Source: Mageeibacillus sp. UBA5747
GTDB taxonomy: Bacteria > Bacillota > Clostridia > Saccharofermentanales > UBA5734
Assembly: GCA_002419145.1 (NCBI GenBank)
Contig: DIFN01000092.1
Span: forward strand, 1-48,603
Direction: 5' to 3'
Length of the DNA: 48,603 nucleotides
Shown here: in pieces, positions 17,263 to 25,598 of the stretch
Layout: each line of letters starts with the position of its first letter
How positions within the stretch are numbered: the first letter of the stretch is position 1
The notes under the pieces: generated by a model
What the model saw: the letters and a program-made list of their open reading frames with translations, nothing else
Databases searched by the model: none
What the model was told of the DNA's origin: nothing
Program-made: the position numbers and the translations under genes

Positions 17263-18305
17263 TGGTTAGCCCCCCGGAGGTAGGCATCCACATTAGTCGC
17301 ATCGATCGTCACGAGGTCAGACGGAATATAATCACTGGTGCGGTTGTTGGTTTTAATCTCAGCCAGGGCCTGGATGCTGTCATAGCCAATTTGATAGGGG
17401 TCGCTGGCAATGACGGCCTGGATCAGGCCGCTCTGGATGTATTCGAGCACATCGGGATTCTCCTGGTAGCCCAGGACACTGACCGTGCTGGCACGTCCAT
17501 CGTCGACCAGTGCTTCGACCACGCGCAGGGTATCTCCGACATTGAGGCTGATGATAGCCCGAACAGTCTGCTGATCTTTGACCAGCAAATCCCTGATGGC
17601 CTGTTCGGCGGAAAAAGCACTGTCGCGATTGATTTCCAGGCTATTGAGGGTCAGACTGGGATACCGGGCCAGATAATCCTGCAATCCGGCCACGATCTGG
17701 TTTTCCGACAGGCTGGCTCGCTGTGGATCTTCGCTGACCAGGATGATAATCTCCCCGAGCGGATTCTTGTCAGCCACCAGGCGGCCGAATGTCTGGCCCA
17801 GATCATAGCTGTTGACTCCCACAAAGCACTGGCGCAAACTTTCTGCGGCATCATACTCCAGCGTAACGACTGGTATTTGATCTTGCACAGCCTGGTTGAT
17901 GGCTTGCAAGGTCAAATCCGTGTCGACCACGCAGGTGGCAATCCCATCCAGGCGGGCAGCTGCAGCGATCCGGATCTGCTCGGCCGTCTGGTCAGTCGAA
18001 AAGCTCTTGGGTCCAGCCAGCTCTACAACGGCATCGACTTCGGCTGCAGCGGCCTGGGCACCAGCGTAGACCTCCTGCCAATAGGGCGAATCCGTCTGTT
18101 CGGCAATCAGAACAAAATGGTAACGGGCCTCGCGATCCGTCACCAGGACCTGGGTCTGGTCTATAAGGCGTTGACGCAGAGCATTCATCGCCAGAAGTGC
18201 AAGCAAGGAAAGCAGCAAGACCGTCAAGATTGCCAGAAGATACAAATGGCGGGTTAGAAAATCGCGCAGTCGGATAGGAAAATCCCTCCTGTCCATGAAT
18301 TTCAC
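17259..18305 (-). CDS. Membrane-anchored sugar-binding protein of a three-component sensor
   Basis: The 348-residue protein has a single N-terminal membrane segment (about 20-40) with no lipobox. A type I sugar-binding fold follows: 'YHFVLIAEQTDSPYWQEVY', 'DGIATCVVDTD', 'FVGVNSYDLGQTFGRLV' and 'VLGYQENPDVLEYI'. This matches the anchored binding proteins that present a sugar signal to YesM-type kinases. It is coupled by a 4-bp overlap to such a kinase. The GTG at 18305 directly follows the stop of the LacI gene; an in-frame ATG at 18296 is the alternative start. Confidence 0.88.
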   Translation of the reverse strand: MKFMDRRDFPIRLRDFLTRHLYLLAILTVLLLSLLALLAMNALRQRLIDQTQVLVTDREARYHFVLIAEQTDSPYWQEVYAGAQAAAAEVDAVVELAGPKSFSTDQTAEQIRIAAAARLDGIATCVVDTDLTLQAINQAVQDQIPVVTLEYDAAESLRQCFVGVNSYDLGQTFGRLVADKNPLGEIIILVSEDPQRASLSENQIVAGLQDYLARYPSLTLNSLEINRDSAFSAEQAIRDLLVKDQQTVRAIISLNVGDTLRVVEALVDDGRASTVSVLGYQENPDVLEYIQSGLIQAVIASDPYQIGYDSIQALAEIKTNNRTSDYIPSDLVTIDATNVDAYLRGANQ

Positions 18306-19328
18306 TCAGTCAATGTTCTCGCGGGTCCTTATATCGATCCGGGTGAACTGGTATTTCTCGGTGACCTTGCGGTTGTAGAAAAGCAAGTCGACCAGGATCT
18401 TGATCGGTTCATAGCCCTGTTTATCAGGTTCCTGGAGTATGGAGAAATCAATCTGCCCATCCAGCATAAGCTGGCGGGTCGATGGAATCATGTCAAAGCA
18501 GACCACCCGTGTGCCTGGTTTGCCATACTGGCGGATCGCCCGGACCATGCCATCGATACCTGAACTGGTCATGTAGAAGGCATCCGCTGGTTTGCCGCTG
18601 CGAAGATAATCCCGGGTCACCTGGTAGGCTGATTCGGATGTGTTGTCATTATGCAGCACGGCCGCAAGGATCAGCTCCGGACATTCGGCTTTGATCAGGG
18701 AGCGGAAACCAGCGAGACGGTCCGAGAGGGATTTGAATACAGCAGGGCCTGTAATGCAGACAATGGAGCTGCCTGGTGACAGGATCTTGCACATCAGGTC
18801 AGCCGCCACCCGGCCGCTGCGGCGCGAGTCCTGGCCGACATAACACAGACGCCCGATCCCGGACAGGTCGGTATTGAACGTCACCACTGGTATCCCCAGT
18901 TCCCGGAGCTCCAGAAGGGCCTGGCGGACCTTCTCATCGTCAAAAGGGCTGATGACAAGACCTGATATTTTTCTGTCCAGCAGCGTGTGGATACAGGACA
19001 GCTGGTGCTCAGCGGTACTTTGCGTCATCTCAATGACTTCAAACTGGATACCGAAATTGGCATATTCGGCAATGCCACGCCGGACGCCTTCAAAAACTTC
19101 CAGGAACAACGGATCCGCGGCGCTGGGGACGAGAATACCGATCCGGATGTCTTTTTTCTGGAAAGCAAGGGCTTTCCCGGCCAGATTGGGCTTGTAACCC
19201 ATCTCCTCGGCGATCTGGCGGACTCGCTCACGCACGGCCATACTGACGCCAGGCCGGTCATTGAGAACCTTGTCAACTGTACCACGAGACACGTTGGCAG
19301 CTTCTGCGATCGAACGAATGGTTGCCAT
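18306..19328 (-). CDS. LacI-family regulator with sugar-binding domain
   Basis: The 340-residue protein has a LacI helix-turn-helix ('TIRSIAEAANVSRGTVDKVL', with the hinge-helix end 'NLAGKALAF') and a type I binding fold ('IGILVPSAADPLFLEVFEGV', 'CYVGQDSRRSGRVAADLMC'). It is the first gene of the reverse-strand sensing unit, immediately upstream of the anchored binding protein (stop TGA followed by GTG). Start placed at ATG 19328 with GGGTG upstream; a GTG at 19337 is possible. Having a one-component and a two-component sugar sensor in one unit is notable. Confidence 0.92.
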   Translation of the reverse strand: MATIRSIAEAANVSRGTVDKVLNDRPGVSMAVRERVRQIAEEMGYKPNLAGKALAFQKKDIRIGILVPSAADPLFLEVFEGVRRGIAEYANFGIQFEVIEMTQSTAEHQLSCIHTLLDRKISGLVISPFDDEKVRQALLELRELGIPVVTFNTDLSGIGRLCYVGQDSRRSGRVAADLMCKILSPGSSIVCITGPAVFKSLSDRLAGFRSLIKAECPELILAAVLHNDNTSESAYQVTRDYLRSGKPADAFYMTSSGIDGMVRAIRQYGKPGTRVVCFDMIPSTRQLMLDGQIDFSILQEPDKQGYEPIKILVDLLFYNRKVTEKYQFTRIDIRTRENID

Positions 19329-19403
19329 ATCGGTCACCCTGCTTCTCAGCTTAATGTAATTATTGTAAACTATATTGGACTTTGGAACCAGAAGGAGCAG
19401 GAC
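19329..19403. promoter_or_regulatory. Divergent promoter region between two LacI-type genes
   Basis: The 75-bp AT-rich gap must hold promoters for both directions. For the forward gene TTCTCA/TAAACT with 17 bp is possible. For the reverse gene TTCCAA and AATAAT with 17 bp is possible. Neither is close to consensus, and I cannot assign operators. The two repressors may cross-regulate here. Confidence 0.35.
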
Positions 19404-20381
19404 ATGACAACCTTGAAGGATGTAGCAAAACTTGCTGGTGTAACGGTGACAACCGTTTCGCGTGTTTTGAACAATCGCGGCTATATCAGCACAGATACGC
19501 GCGGCAAAGTCATGTCAGCGATGAAAGCCCTGGATTACCAGCCCAATGAGCTGGCCCGGTCCCTGATTTTCCAGCGTTCCCGCATCATCGGTGTGATCGT
19601 CCCGTCGATTGCCCATCCCTTTTTCGGACTCTTGGTCAATGCGCTCGAGTACGAGGCAGCCAGGCGCGGCTACAAAATCCTCCTGGCCAATTCGCGCCAC
19701 GATGAAGAAAAAGAACTCGCCTACCTCGACATGCTCAAGCGTAACAAAGTCGACGGCATCATCCTGGCCAGCCGCACGACAGAAATCAAGCCCTTCCTGA
19801 ATGCCAATCTGCCGCTGTTGTCCTATGACCGTGAGTTGTCGCCCGATATCCCGATGGTCAGCGCCGACAATTTTGAGGGCGGCCGCCTGATCGCCCGTCA
19901 TCTGATCGCCCGCGGCTGCCGCAATTTGCTCTACATTTCAGGCAGCAGCCATGTCCGGCAGTACTCCAGCCAGCGCGGCAACGGATTCCTGGAGGTCTGC
20001 GAAGCCTCCGGCCGTCGTTTCGCCGTGTATGAAACCGAGGAAGCATCCTTCAACAGCCAGCAATATGAAGCCTCGATCGTCAAAGCTCTCGATGAACATC
20101 CGCAGGTGGATGGCATTTTTGCCTCCAGCGATGTCATCGCTGCTCAGGTGATCCGGCAACTGGTCGCCCGCGGCAAAAAAGTGCCGGCTGATGTCCGGGT
20201 CGCTGGATTTGATGATGTCCAGATCGCCAGTCTGCTCCAGCCATCCCTGACAACCATTCACCAGCCGGTCGAGGCCATGGTCATCCAGATGCTTGAACTC
20301 CTCGAACGCAAAATGAAAGGTGCTCCCACTCCAGCCAAGACGATTCTGCCAGTTGAGCTGATCGTGCGCGAGTCCACCTGA
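19404..20381 (+). CDS. LacI-family transcriptional regulator
   Basis: The 325-residue protein has the DNA-binding domain 'TTLKDVAKLAGVTVTTVSRV' with the hinge-helix end 'PNELARSLIFQRS'. The effector domain includes 'IGVIVPSIAHPFFGLLV', 'DGIILASRTT' and 'VAGFDDVQIASLLQPSLTTI', close to sucrose/ribose repressor types. Start at 19404 is set by AAGGAG at 19392-19397. It is a lone gene, divergent from the sensing unit and convergent with the MATE gene, so its targets may be the neighbours or lie elsewhere. Confidence 0.93.
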   Translation: MTTLKDVAKLAGVTVTTVSRVLNNRGYISTDTRGKVMSAMKALDYQPNELARSLIFQRSRIIGVIVPSIAHPFFGLLVNALEYEAARRGYKILLANSRHDEEKELAYLDMLKRNKVDGIILASRTTEIKPFLNANLPLLSYDRELSPDIPMVSADNFEGGRLIARHLIARGCRNLLYISGSSHVRQYSSQRGNGFLEVCEASGRRFAVYETEEASFNSQQYEASIVKALDEHPQVDGIFASSDVIAAQVIRQLVARGKKVPADVRVAGFDDVQIASLLQPSLTTIHQPVEAMVIQMLELLERKMKGAPTPAKTILPVELIVREST

Positions 20382-20438
20382 TGTCAAGAGACGCCAGACT
20401 TTTGTCCTGCCAGTAACCAGCACCGCACACCGGGCTAT

Positions 20439-21825
20439 TCAGACAACCAAATCCCGGTGCAGCCATTTGCCACTCCGAAGGCGCAGCGTGAACAGCACAG
20501 AGCGCAAAGCCCAGTCGCTGATCATGGCAATCCAGACTCCGATCACACCGAGGGGGAAAAACAGCAGTCAGCAGATAACCCAGACCGATGCGCAACACCC
20601 ACATGCTGACCATGGTCACCACCAGCTGATAGCGCACATCCCCGGCACCGCGGAATCCAGCTGCCAGGGCAAACGAAGGTGGCCAGAGCAAGGGTTGGGC
20701 GATCAGATAGAGGATCATGATGGGCAGCGCCGTCTGCCGAGTAGCCGGGTCCTGGGTGTAGAGACCAATCACAGGACCGATCACCGGCAGAAACAGAAGA
20801 GACATCCCCACCAGGATTGCCGAACAAAAAGGGATGGCGAACGTCAGCAAAGTCCGGGCGCCTTCCTTGTCTCTGCGGCCGATCGCCTGACCGACAATCG
20901 TGGTCAAGGCCAGGCTCATAGCCGCAGTCGGCATCGTTGCAAAGGCAGCAATCGAGTTGCAGACAGCATTGGCCGCCAGGGCCACGGTTCCCAGGCTAAC
21001 AATGAACATCTGGACAATCAGCTTGCCGCCATTGAACATCAGTTGTTCAAAACCTGCCGGGACACCCAAAAACAAGATCGTACCCATTTTCTTTTTATCC
21101 ACTGTCAAAAAGCGGCGAGGTGCCCAGGAAAAGGCGAGGTCGCTTTTTTTGAGCATGACAATGGCCAGGATAAATCCCAAAACCCGGGCCAAGGTCAGAC
21201 CCCAGGCTGCCCCCGTCACACCATAGGCGGGGGTCACCCATTTTATGAACCCCCAATCAAGGCGCAGGCCATAGATCAGGATAGAACTCAGGAGGATGTT
21301 GGCCAGGTTCATGACGATGGAAATCGTCATGGGGGCTTTCATGTTGCCATTGCCGCGCAAGACCCCAAAAGCTGTTGTTGCCAGAGCCAAGGGCGGATAG
21401 GACCAGACGACGATGCTCAGATAAGCAAGGGAATTTTGCCGGACCAAGATTTCCGTCCGGCCGAACAAAAGATTCACCAGGGCATGCTGATAGCCGGCGA
21501 CCAGTCCAGTCAGGACCAGAGCGAGCACGATACTAGCCAGCATCGCCTGGCTGGCCGCACGGCTGGCAGACAGCCGGTCTTCCCGCCCAGTATACTGAGC
21601 CACCAAAACTGTCCCGCCGATCGCAACTGACGAGAAAATCGAGATCATCACATTATTGATCGTATCCATGTTGCCGACAGCCGACACAGCCTCACGGCCG
21701 AGATTGCCGACCAGCATGGTGCTGACAGCCCCCATCAGGACAATAAAAAACTGTTCAACCAGGACCGGCAGAGACAGTCGGATAATGGTACGGCTCAAAT
21801 GGATGGTCGTCGAGCGGTCGTACAT
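20439..21825 (-). CDS. MATE family multidrug/cation exporter, single-base frameshift near C-terminus
   Basis: The protein shows twelve-segment MATE features: 'LSLPVLVEQFFIVLMGAVST', 'VGNLGREAVSAVGN' and 'AANAVCNSIAAFATMPTAA'. As written, the frame changes at a run of five G (20552-20556, + strand) and would end at 20281, inside the convergent LacI gene, with a nonsense tail. Dropping one base of that run restores 'GVIGVWIAMISDWALRSVLF' and a stop at 20439, giving 461 residues, the usual MATE length. The homopolymer points to a sequencing error or a slippage-prone site. Start at 21825 has GGAG upstream. Substrate unknown. Confidence 0.88.
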
Positions 21826-21863
21826 GTGGGTAACTCCAGAATGTAATGGCAAGCAATTGGATC

Positions 21864-21892
21864 ATTATCCCCCTGATTGCGCCTCAGGTCAA
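21864..21892 (-). promoter_or_regulatory. Candidate promoter of the MATE gene
   Basis: On the reverse strand TTGACC (complement of 21887-21892) and GATAAT (complement of 21864-21869) are 17 bp apart, about 40 bases before the start codon. Confidence 0.6.
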
Positions 21893-22039
21893 AGGCAAAG
21901 GTACTTCAATCAACGCAGCATCTGGCGGCCCTTGTAGGGCGCGGGCTGAGCAGCGGTGAGACCGGACGCGGCCGTCAGGCCGGGGACGGGATCGCAAGCG
22001 GGTGCGAGGCGCGCGAGGGGTGGGGGTGGCACCACCAAC

Positions 22040-22205
22040 GGCAATTGCCCGATTTTGCATCGGTGCCCCAACATGGAAATTGTCAGTCCCACCTGAGAAG
22101 CGCCTATTTGCAGGCTCTACAAGGCGGGGAATTTTTCTTCCGCTAAAGTGCACCGACCCCTTCAGTGGCAATTGCCACGCGGGTAACCAGACTTTGGCGC
22201 GCGGC
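22040..22205. repeat. GGCAATTGCC repeat cluster A
   Basis: The palindrome GGCAATTGCC occurs at 22040-22049 and at 22167-22176 (there 14 bp, GTGGCAATTGCCAC), with a degenerate copy GGAAATTGTC at 22075-22084. The second copy and its right flank (to about 22195) match the copy at 28222 in the other cluster: both continue CGCGG, then six variable bases, then CAGACTT. The surrounding 21893-22250 is GC-rich with repeated GCGCG stretches and no convincing gene. Confidence 0.7.
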
Positions 22206-22271
22206 ACGAGGGCGTGAGGGGCGCGCAGGAGGGTCCCCCAATCTGGAAAACGATTCAATTTACCCCGGCAA

Positions 22272-22280
22272 TGATATAAT
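22272..22280 (+). promoter_or_regulatory. Extended -10 element before pdp
   Basis: TGATATAAT is a perfect extended -10 (TGn plus TATAAT at 22275-22280), about 25 bases before the likely leader end. No good -35 is seen, as expected for an extended -10 promoter. Confidence 0.55.
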
Positions 22281-22311
22281 CGAACGTATCAAATAAGGTG
22301 GGTGAAGCAAG

Positions 22312-23625
22312 ATGAGCAACGTCGATCTGATCATCAAAAAGCGTAATGGCAATGCCCTGACATCAACCGAAATCGACACATTTGTCGCAGGCGCCAGTGA
22401 TGGCAGCTGGCCCGACTACCAGGTCTCAGCCATGCTGATGGCGATGTTCCTCAATGGGCTCAATGACCGCGAAACCAGTGACTTGACACTGGCGATGGCC
22501 AGGTCCGGCCGGCAAATGGACCTCTCGAGCTTGCCCGGAATCAAAGTTGACAAGCATAGCACAGGAGGAATCGCCGATACCACCACCCTCGTTGTCCTGC
22601 CCCTGGTCGCCGCGTGCGGCGTCCCGGTCGTTAAGATGTCTGGCCGCGGCCTGGGTTTTACCGGTGGCACGATCGACAAGCTGGAATCGATTCCCGGTTT
22701 TGTCACAAGTTTGTCCACCGACCAGGCCATTGCCCAGGCACAAGCCATTGGGGCTGTGATTCTGGCCCAGACCGACGACCTGACCCCAGCTGATAAGAAA
22801 CTTTACGCCCTCAGAGATGTCACTGGCACCATCGAGTCGATCCCCTTGATCGCGTCTTCGATCATGAGCAAGAAGATCGCCGCTGGCGCCGATGCCATCG
22901 TTCTCGACGTCAAATGTGGCAATGGCGCCTTCATGCCCGACCTTGAATCCGCCCGGGCGCTGGCTCGTCAGATGGTGGCAATCGGCCAGCAGGTCGGGCG
23001 CCAGGTTGTGGCGGTCATCTCAGGCATGGACCAGCCGCTGGGCAACCTGATCGGCAACAGTCTCGAGGTTCAGGAAGCTGTCGATGTCCTTCAAGGGCGC
23101 GTCACAGGCGACTTGCTTGAGGTCGCGTTGACGCTCGGCAGCGAAATGTTGCAGCTGGCCGGCAAGGCCCAGTCGGACAGCGAAGCTCGCCGCTTGCTGC
23201 AGACTGCGTTGCAAAGCGGGGCCGCTGCTCGCAAGCTGTCTGAAGTGATAAAGGCCCAGGGTGGTAATCCTGCTGTGGTGGGTCAACCAGAACTGCTGCC
23301 CCAAGCGGCCTTGCACCATGAGGTCAGGGCGGTATCGGCTGGTGTTTTGACCCATATCGAGTCAGCTGATCTCGGCCGGGCCTTGATTGCACTCGGCGGT
23401 GGTCGTGAACGAAAAGGGGATGCCATCGATCCTGCTGTGGGCCTGATCCTGCACAAACGGCTCGGCGACACCGTTGCGATCGATGAAATTCTGGTCGAAA
23501 TCCTGGCCAATGACCCAACGAGACTTGCGGCTGCCATGAGCATTGTCGAGGCGGCGCTATCCATCCAACCTGAAACCAGCGGATTCGTCCCCCCTCCTGT
23601 CATCCTCGACATCATCCGCGACTGA
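22312..23625 (+). CDS. pdp: Pyrimidine-nucleoside (thymidine) phosphorylase
   Basis: The 437-residue enzyme splits thymidine, deoxyuridine or uridine with phosphate to give the base and (deoxy)ribose 1-phosphate. It shows the family signature 'SGRGLGFTGGTIDKLESIPG', the phosphate-binding 'KVDKHSTGGIADTT' and 'IMSKKIAAGADAIVLDVKCG'. The common GVGD after STG is replaced by GIAD. The order and length are those of Pdp/DeoA. It stands alone, without the usual deoxyribose-phosphate aldolase or cytidine deaminase neighbours. Start at 22312 has a modest ribosome site. Confidence 0.93.
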   Translation: MSNVDLIIKKRNGNALTSTEIDTFVAGASDGSWPDYQVSAMLMAMFLNGLNDRETSDLTLAMARSGRQMDLSSLPGIKVDKHSTGGIADTTTLVVLPLVAACGVPVVKMSGRGLGFTGGTIDKLESIPGFVTSLSTDQAIAQAQAIGAVILAQTDDLTPADKKLYALRDVTGTIESIPLIASSIMSKKIAAGADAIVLDVKCGNGAFMPDLESARALARQMVAIGQQVGRQVVAVISGMDQPLGNLIGNSLEVQEAVDVLQGRVTGDLLEVALTLGSEMLQLAGKAQSDSEARRLLQTALQSGAAARKLSEVIKAQGGNPAVVGQPELLPQAALHHEVRAVSAGVLTHIESADLGRALIALGGGRERKGDAIDPAVGLILHKRLGDTVAIDEILVEILANDPTRLAAAMSIVEAALSIQPETSGFVPPPVILDIIRD

Positions 23626-23785
23626 AATCCTTGTCACACCGCATACCCCAAGGGAGGGATGTCATGCACCTCCGGGGCGAAATCAGTGCCAGCCTCTGGT
23701 CGGCCTGGACGACCTGCCAGCAATCATCGGTCGTTTGCAGCGGTCTTTCGAAATCATGGACGGAATCGGCATCGATCTGCATCAT
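23612..23785 (-). CDS. Possible 57-residue small protein, uncertain
   Basis: A reverse-strand frame starting MMQIDADSVHDFERP and ending KDFSRG lies between the dacF terminator and the 3' end of pdp, overlapping pdp by 14 bp. Its codon use resembles neighbouring genes and it has three cysteines but no membrane segment. The open frame extends upstream through the terminator, so it may be a remnant of a longer gene. I recognise no family. The ribosome site is poor. Confidence 0.25.
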   Translation of the reverse strand: MMQIDADSVHDFERPLQTTDDCWQVVQADQRLALISPRRCMTSLPWGMRCDKDFSRG

Positions 23786-23816
23786 CAGGACATCGCCCCG
23801 GAAAATCTGCAGCAGC

Positions 23817-23853
23817 AAAAAAGGCTGGGGTAGCCAGGTAGCCTTCCCCCAGC
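23817..23853 (-). terminator. Terminator after dacF
   Basis: Read on the reverse strand, a GCTGGGG / CCCCAGC stem (23847-23853 with 23824-23830) is followed by CTTTTTT. It lies about 20 bp after the dacF stop. Confidence 0.8.
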
Positions 23854-23871
23854 GATTTACGCTGTCCTGAG

Positions 23872-25191
23872 TTATTTCTTGCGCCAGGAACGTCTGCCCG
23901 CCAGATAGCCAAAGAACCAGCTGACCAAGATCAAGACCAGACCGGCTCCCCCAATGGCTGCTAGCCGCCAATACGGCCAATCGGCCAAGGTGAGCAACGT
24001 TGCTGCAAGTTGCTGATTGCCATCCGCCGCTGCGACAGGATTTTTCACCGGGCTGGTGCTCTGGCTGGTCGCATAAGGATCTGGCAAGGGATTATCGGAG
24101 GTGCTGTTGGCCAGATCTTTGACTGGAAAAGCCGGGGCAAGTCTGAGCTGACTGGCTTTTTGTGCACCAGCCTCCAACAGGGCGCGGCTATACACGACAA
24201 GGTTACCTTCAGGGTCGTTGCCCTGGACGCCGAGGAGGACAGCGATCAGTTCATGACCTTGCGTTGTGATCGCAGAAGAGACCAGGCATTGTCCGGCCGC
24301 AGCTGTCGTGCCCGTCTTGATCCCAAGAATGCTCAGCAACAAATCTGACTGGTAGTTTGCAGTCTCACCCAAGAGCAGGCGCAAATTGGTGCTGGTCAGG
24401 AAATTCCAACCATTGTAGGGGTGCTTGTTGGTCGCTGGAAGAGCGTAAACAGGGGTGCTGACCAGGTCGCGGAACAAGGGATTTTCCATGGCTTTTGCCG
24501 CGAGATGCGCGATATCCAACGCAGTGGTCTGGTGCTCCTGGTCATGCAGTCCATGGGCGTTTTCGAAATGAGTTTGCTGCAGGCCCAAAAGCCGAGCTTG
24601 GTGGTTCATTCGTGCCGCAAACAGGGTCTGGCTGCCGCTGACGGCCTCGGCGATCATATTGGCTGCTTCATTGCCGGAACGCAGCATCATCGCCGCCAGG
24701 GTATCCCGCACGCTGATGATTTCGCCCTCGACCAGTCCGGCCCGAGTTGCATCGGAGGGCAATTCCAGCGCTGACGCGCTGACTGTCAGGTTCTGGTCCA
24801 AGGCAAGATTTTCCAAAGCAATCAGAGCGGTCATGATTTTCGTCGTGCTGGCAGGATATTGGACGGATGACTCATCCTGGCCCAGAAGGAGCGTGCCGGA
24901 TGTCCGGTCGATTACGACGTAAGATTTGGCCTTGATCTGTTCTAAGGATGGCCAGTCGGATGGCGACAGGGGGCCAGGCTCAGACCAGCTGGAAAAGGGC
25001 TGGATTGGATTTTCAAGAAGCTCAGTCTGAGCGGGCTGCGGAACTGACTGCGCCAAAGCTGGATTGGCACCGCCCGATAAGGCTGTCATTCCAACCAGCA
25101 CAAGCGTTAATACAATTCGCAGAGCCTCAGGGACAAGCTGACACTTCAATTCTTGAAATCGTAAGTCTGGATGTCGGTTTGGTTTTTTCAT
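23872..25191 (-). CDS. D-alanyl-D-alanine carboxypeptidase (PBP5/DacF type)
   Basis: The 439-residue protein has an N-terminal signal/anchor (about 22-48) and the penicilloyl-serine transferase triad: Ser115-Thr-Thr-Lys118 in 'PASTTKIMTAL', Ser172-Gly-Asn174 in 'RSGNEAANM' and Lys292-Thr-Gly in 'GIKTGTTAAAG'. It trims the terminal D-Ala of peptidoglycan stem peptides outside the membrane. A C-terminal membrane helix with basic tail 'GRRSWRKK' anchors it. There is a linker in place of a clear beta-rich PBP5 C-domain. Start at 25191 fits the promoter at 25229-25257; upstream in-frame starts would fall inside the promoter. Confidence 0.92.
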   Translation of the reverse strand: MKKPNRHPDLRFQELKCQLVPEALRIVLTLVLVGMTALSGGANPALAQSVPQPAQTELLENPIQPFSSWSEPGPLSPSDWPSLEQIKAKSYVVIDRTSGTLLLGQDESSVQYPASTTKIMTALIALENLALDQNLTVSASALELPSDATRAGLVEGEIISVRDTLAAMMLRSGNEAANMIAEAVSGSQTLFAARMNHQARLLGLQQTHFENAHGLHDQEHQTTALDIAHLAAKAMENPLFRDLVSTPVYALPATNKHPYNGWNFLTSTNLRLLLGETANYQSDLLLSILGIKTGTTAAAGQCLVSSAITTQGHELIAVLLGVQGNDPEGNLVVYSRALLEAGAQKASQLRLAPAFPVKDLANSTSDNPLPDPYATSQSTSPVKNPVAAADGNQQLAATLLTLADWPYWRLAAIGGAGLVLILVSWFFGYLAGRRSWRKK

Positions 25192-25228
25192 GGACAATCC
25201 CACCCCCCGCCGATCCACTTCTGATCCC

Positions 25229-25257
25229 ACTGTAGTCTTCCCAGTAAAAAGCGTCAA
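25229..25257 (-). promoter_or_regulatory. Candidate dacF promoter
   Basis: On the reverse strand TTGACG (complement of 25252-25257) and TACAGT (complement of 25229-25234) have a 17-bp spacer. The predicted transcript start is about 30 bases before the ATG at 25191. Confidence 0.65.
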
Positions 25258-25274
25258 ATCAGATGGCCAAAGGC

Positions 25275-25303
25275 TTGCATCCCCCCCGGGTCTATGGTAT
25301 ATT
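25275..25303 (+). promoter_or_regulatory. Promoter of the tRNA-Gln gene
   Basis: TTGCAT at 25275-25280 and TATATT at 25298-25303 are separated by 17 bp, about 40 bases before the tRNA. Confidence 0.7.
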
Positions 25304-25343
25304 TTTTTCTGCTGAGTAGCTCGAAGCGAGCTGGAGTATCCGT

Positions 25344-25417
25344 TGCCGGATGGTGTAAGGGTAGCACTACTGACTCTGACTCAGTCAGTCTGGGTTCGAA
25401 TCCTAGTCCGGCAGCCA
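25344..25417 (+). tRNA. tRNA-Gln (anticodon CTG)
   Basis: The full cloverleaf can be drawn: acceptor TGCCGGA with TCCGGCA, D-arm GTGT/GCAC, anticodon stem ACTGA/TCAGT with loop CTCTGAC (anticodon CTG at 25376-25378, reading CAG), and T-arm CTGGG/CCTAG with TTCGAAT loop. The discriminator is G and CCA is encoded (25415-25417). U1-A72 and G73 are usual for glutamine tRNAs. Confidence 0.93.
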
Positions 25418-25421
25418 AGTT

Positions 25422-25456
25422 AAAAGCCTGGAATCTCTAAGATTCTAGGCTTTTTT
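25422..25456 (+). terminator. Terminator of the tRNA gene
   Basis: AAAAGCCT and AGGCTTTT (25422-25429 with 25447-25454) plus an inner GAATC/GATTC form a long stem with one G-T mismatch. It ends in TTTTTT. Confidence 0.88.
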
Positions 25457-25516
25457 GTATCAACAGATGAAACCTCATTAGGCATCATGTGAAACATATA
25501 TTGCCATTCGTCCTTC

Positions 25517-25557
25517 AAAAAAGCTCTGCCGTCATCTGTTTTTCGCCTCTGCGAGCT
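25517..25557 (-). terminator. Putative terminator of the TetR/membrane protein unit
   Basis: On the reverse strand AGCTCGC (complement of 25551-25557) pairs with GCAGAGCT (complement of 25522-25529, one bulge) and is followed by TTTTTT (to 25517). The loop is long, about 21 bases. Confidence 0.5.
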
Positions 25558-25598
25558 AGAGCAGCAAGGTCACTTTGAATGCGATCGAAGACGCACGG

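Noticed and set aside
15712..18257. Long forward frames opposite the YesM and binding-protein genes
   Set aside because: They are antisense shadows; kinase and binding-protein motifs are unambiguous on the reverse strand.
21884..22258. A 124-codon reverse frame in the MATE/pdp gap
   Set aside because: It runs through the repeat cluster, is Arg/Pro-rich from GC-rich DNA, and has no ribosome site or recognisable domain.
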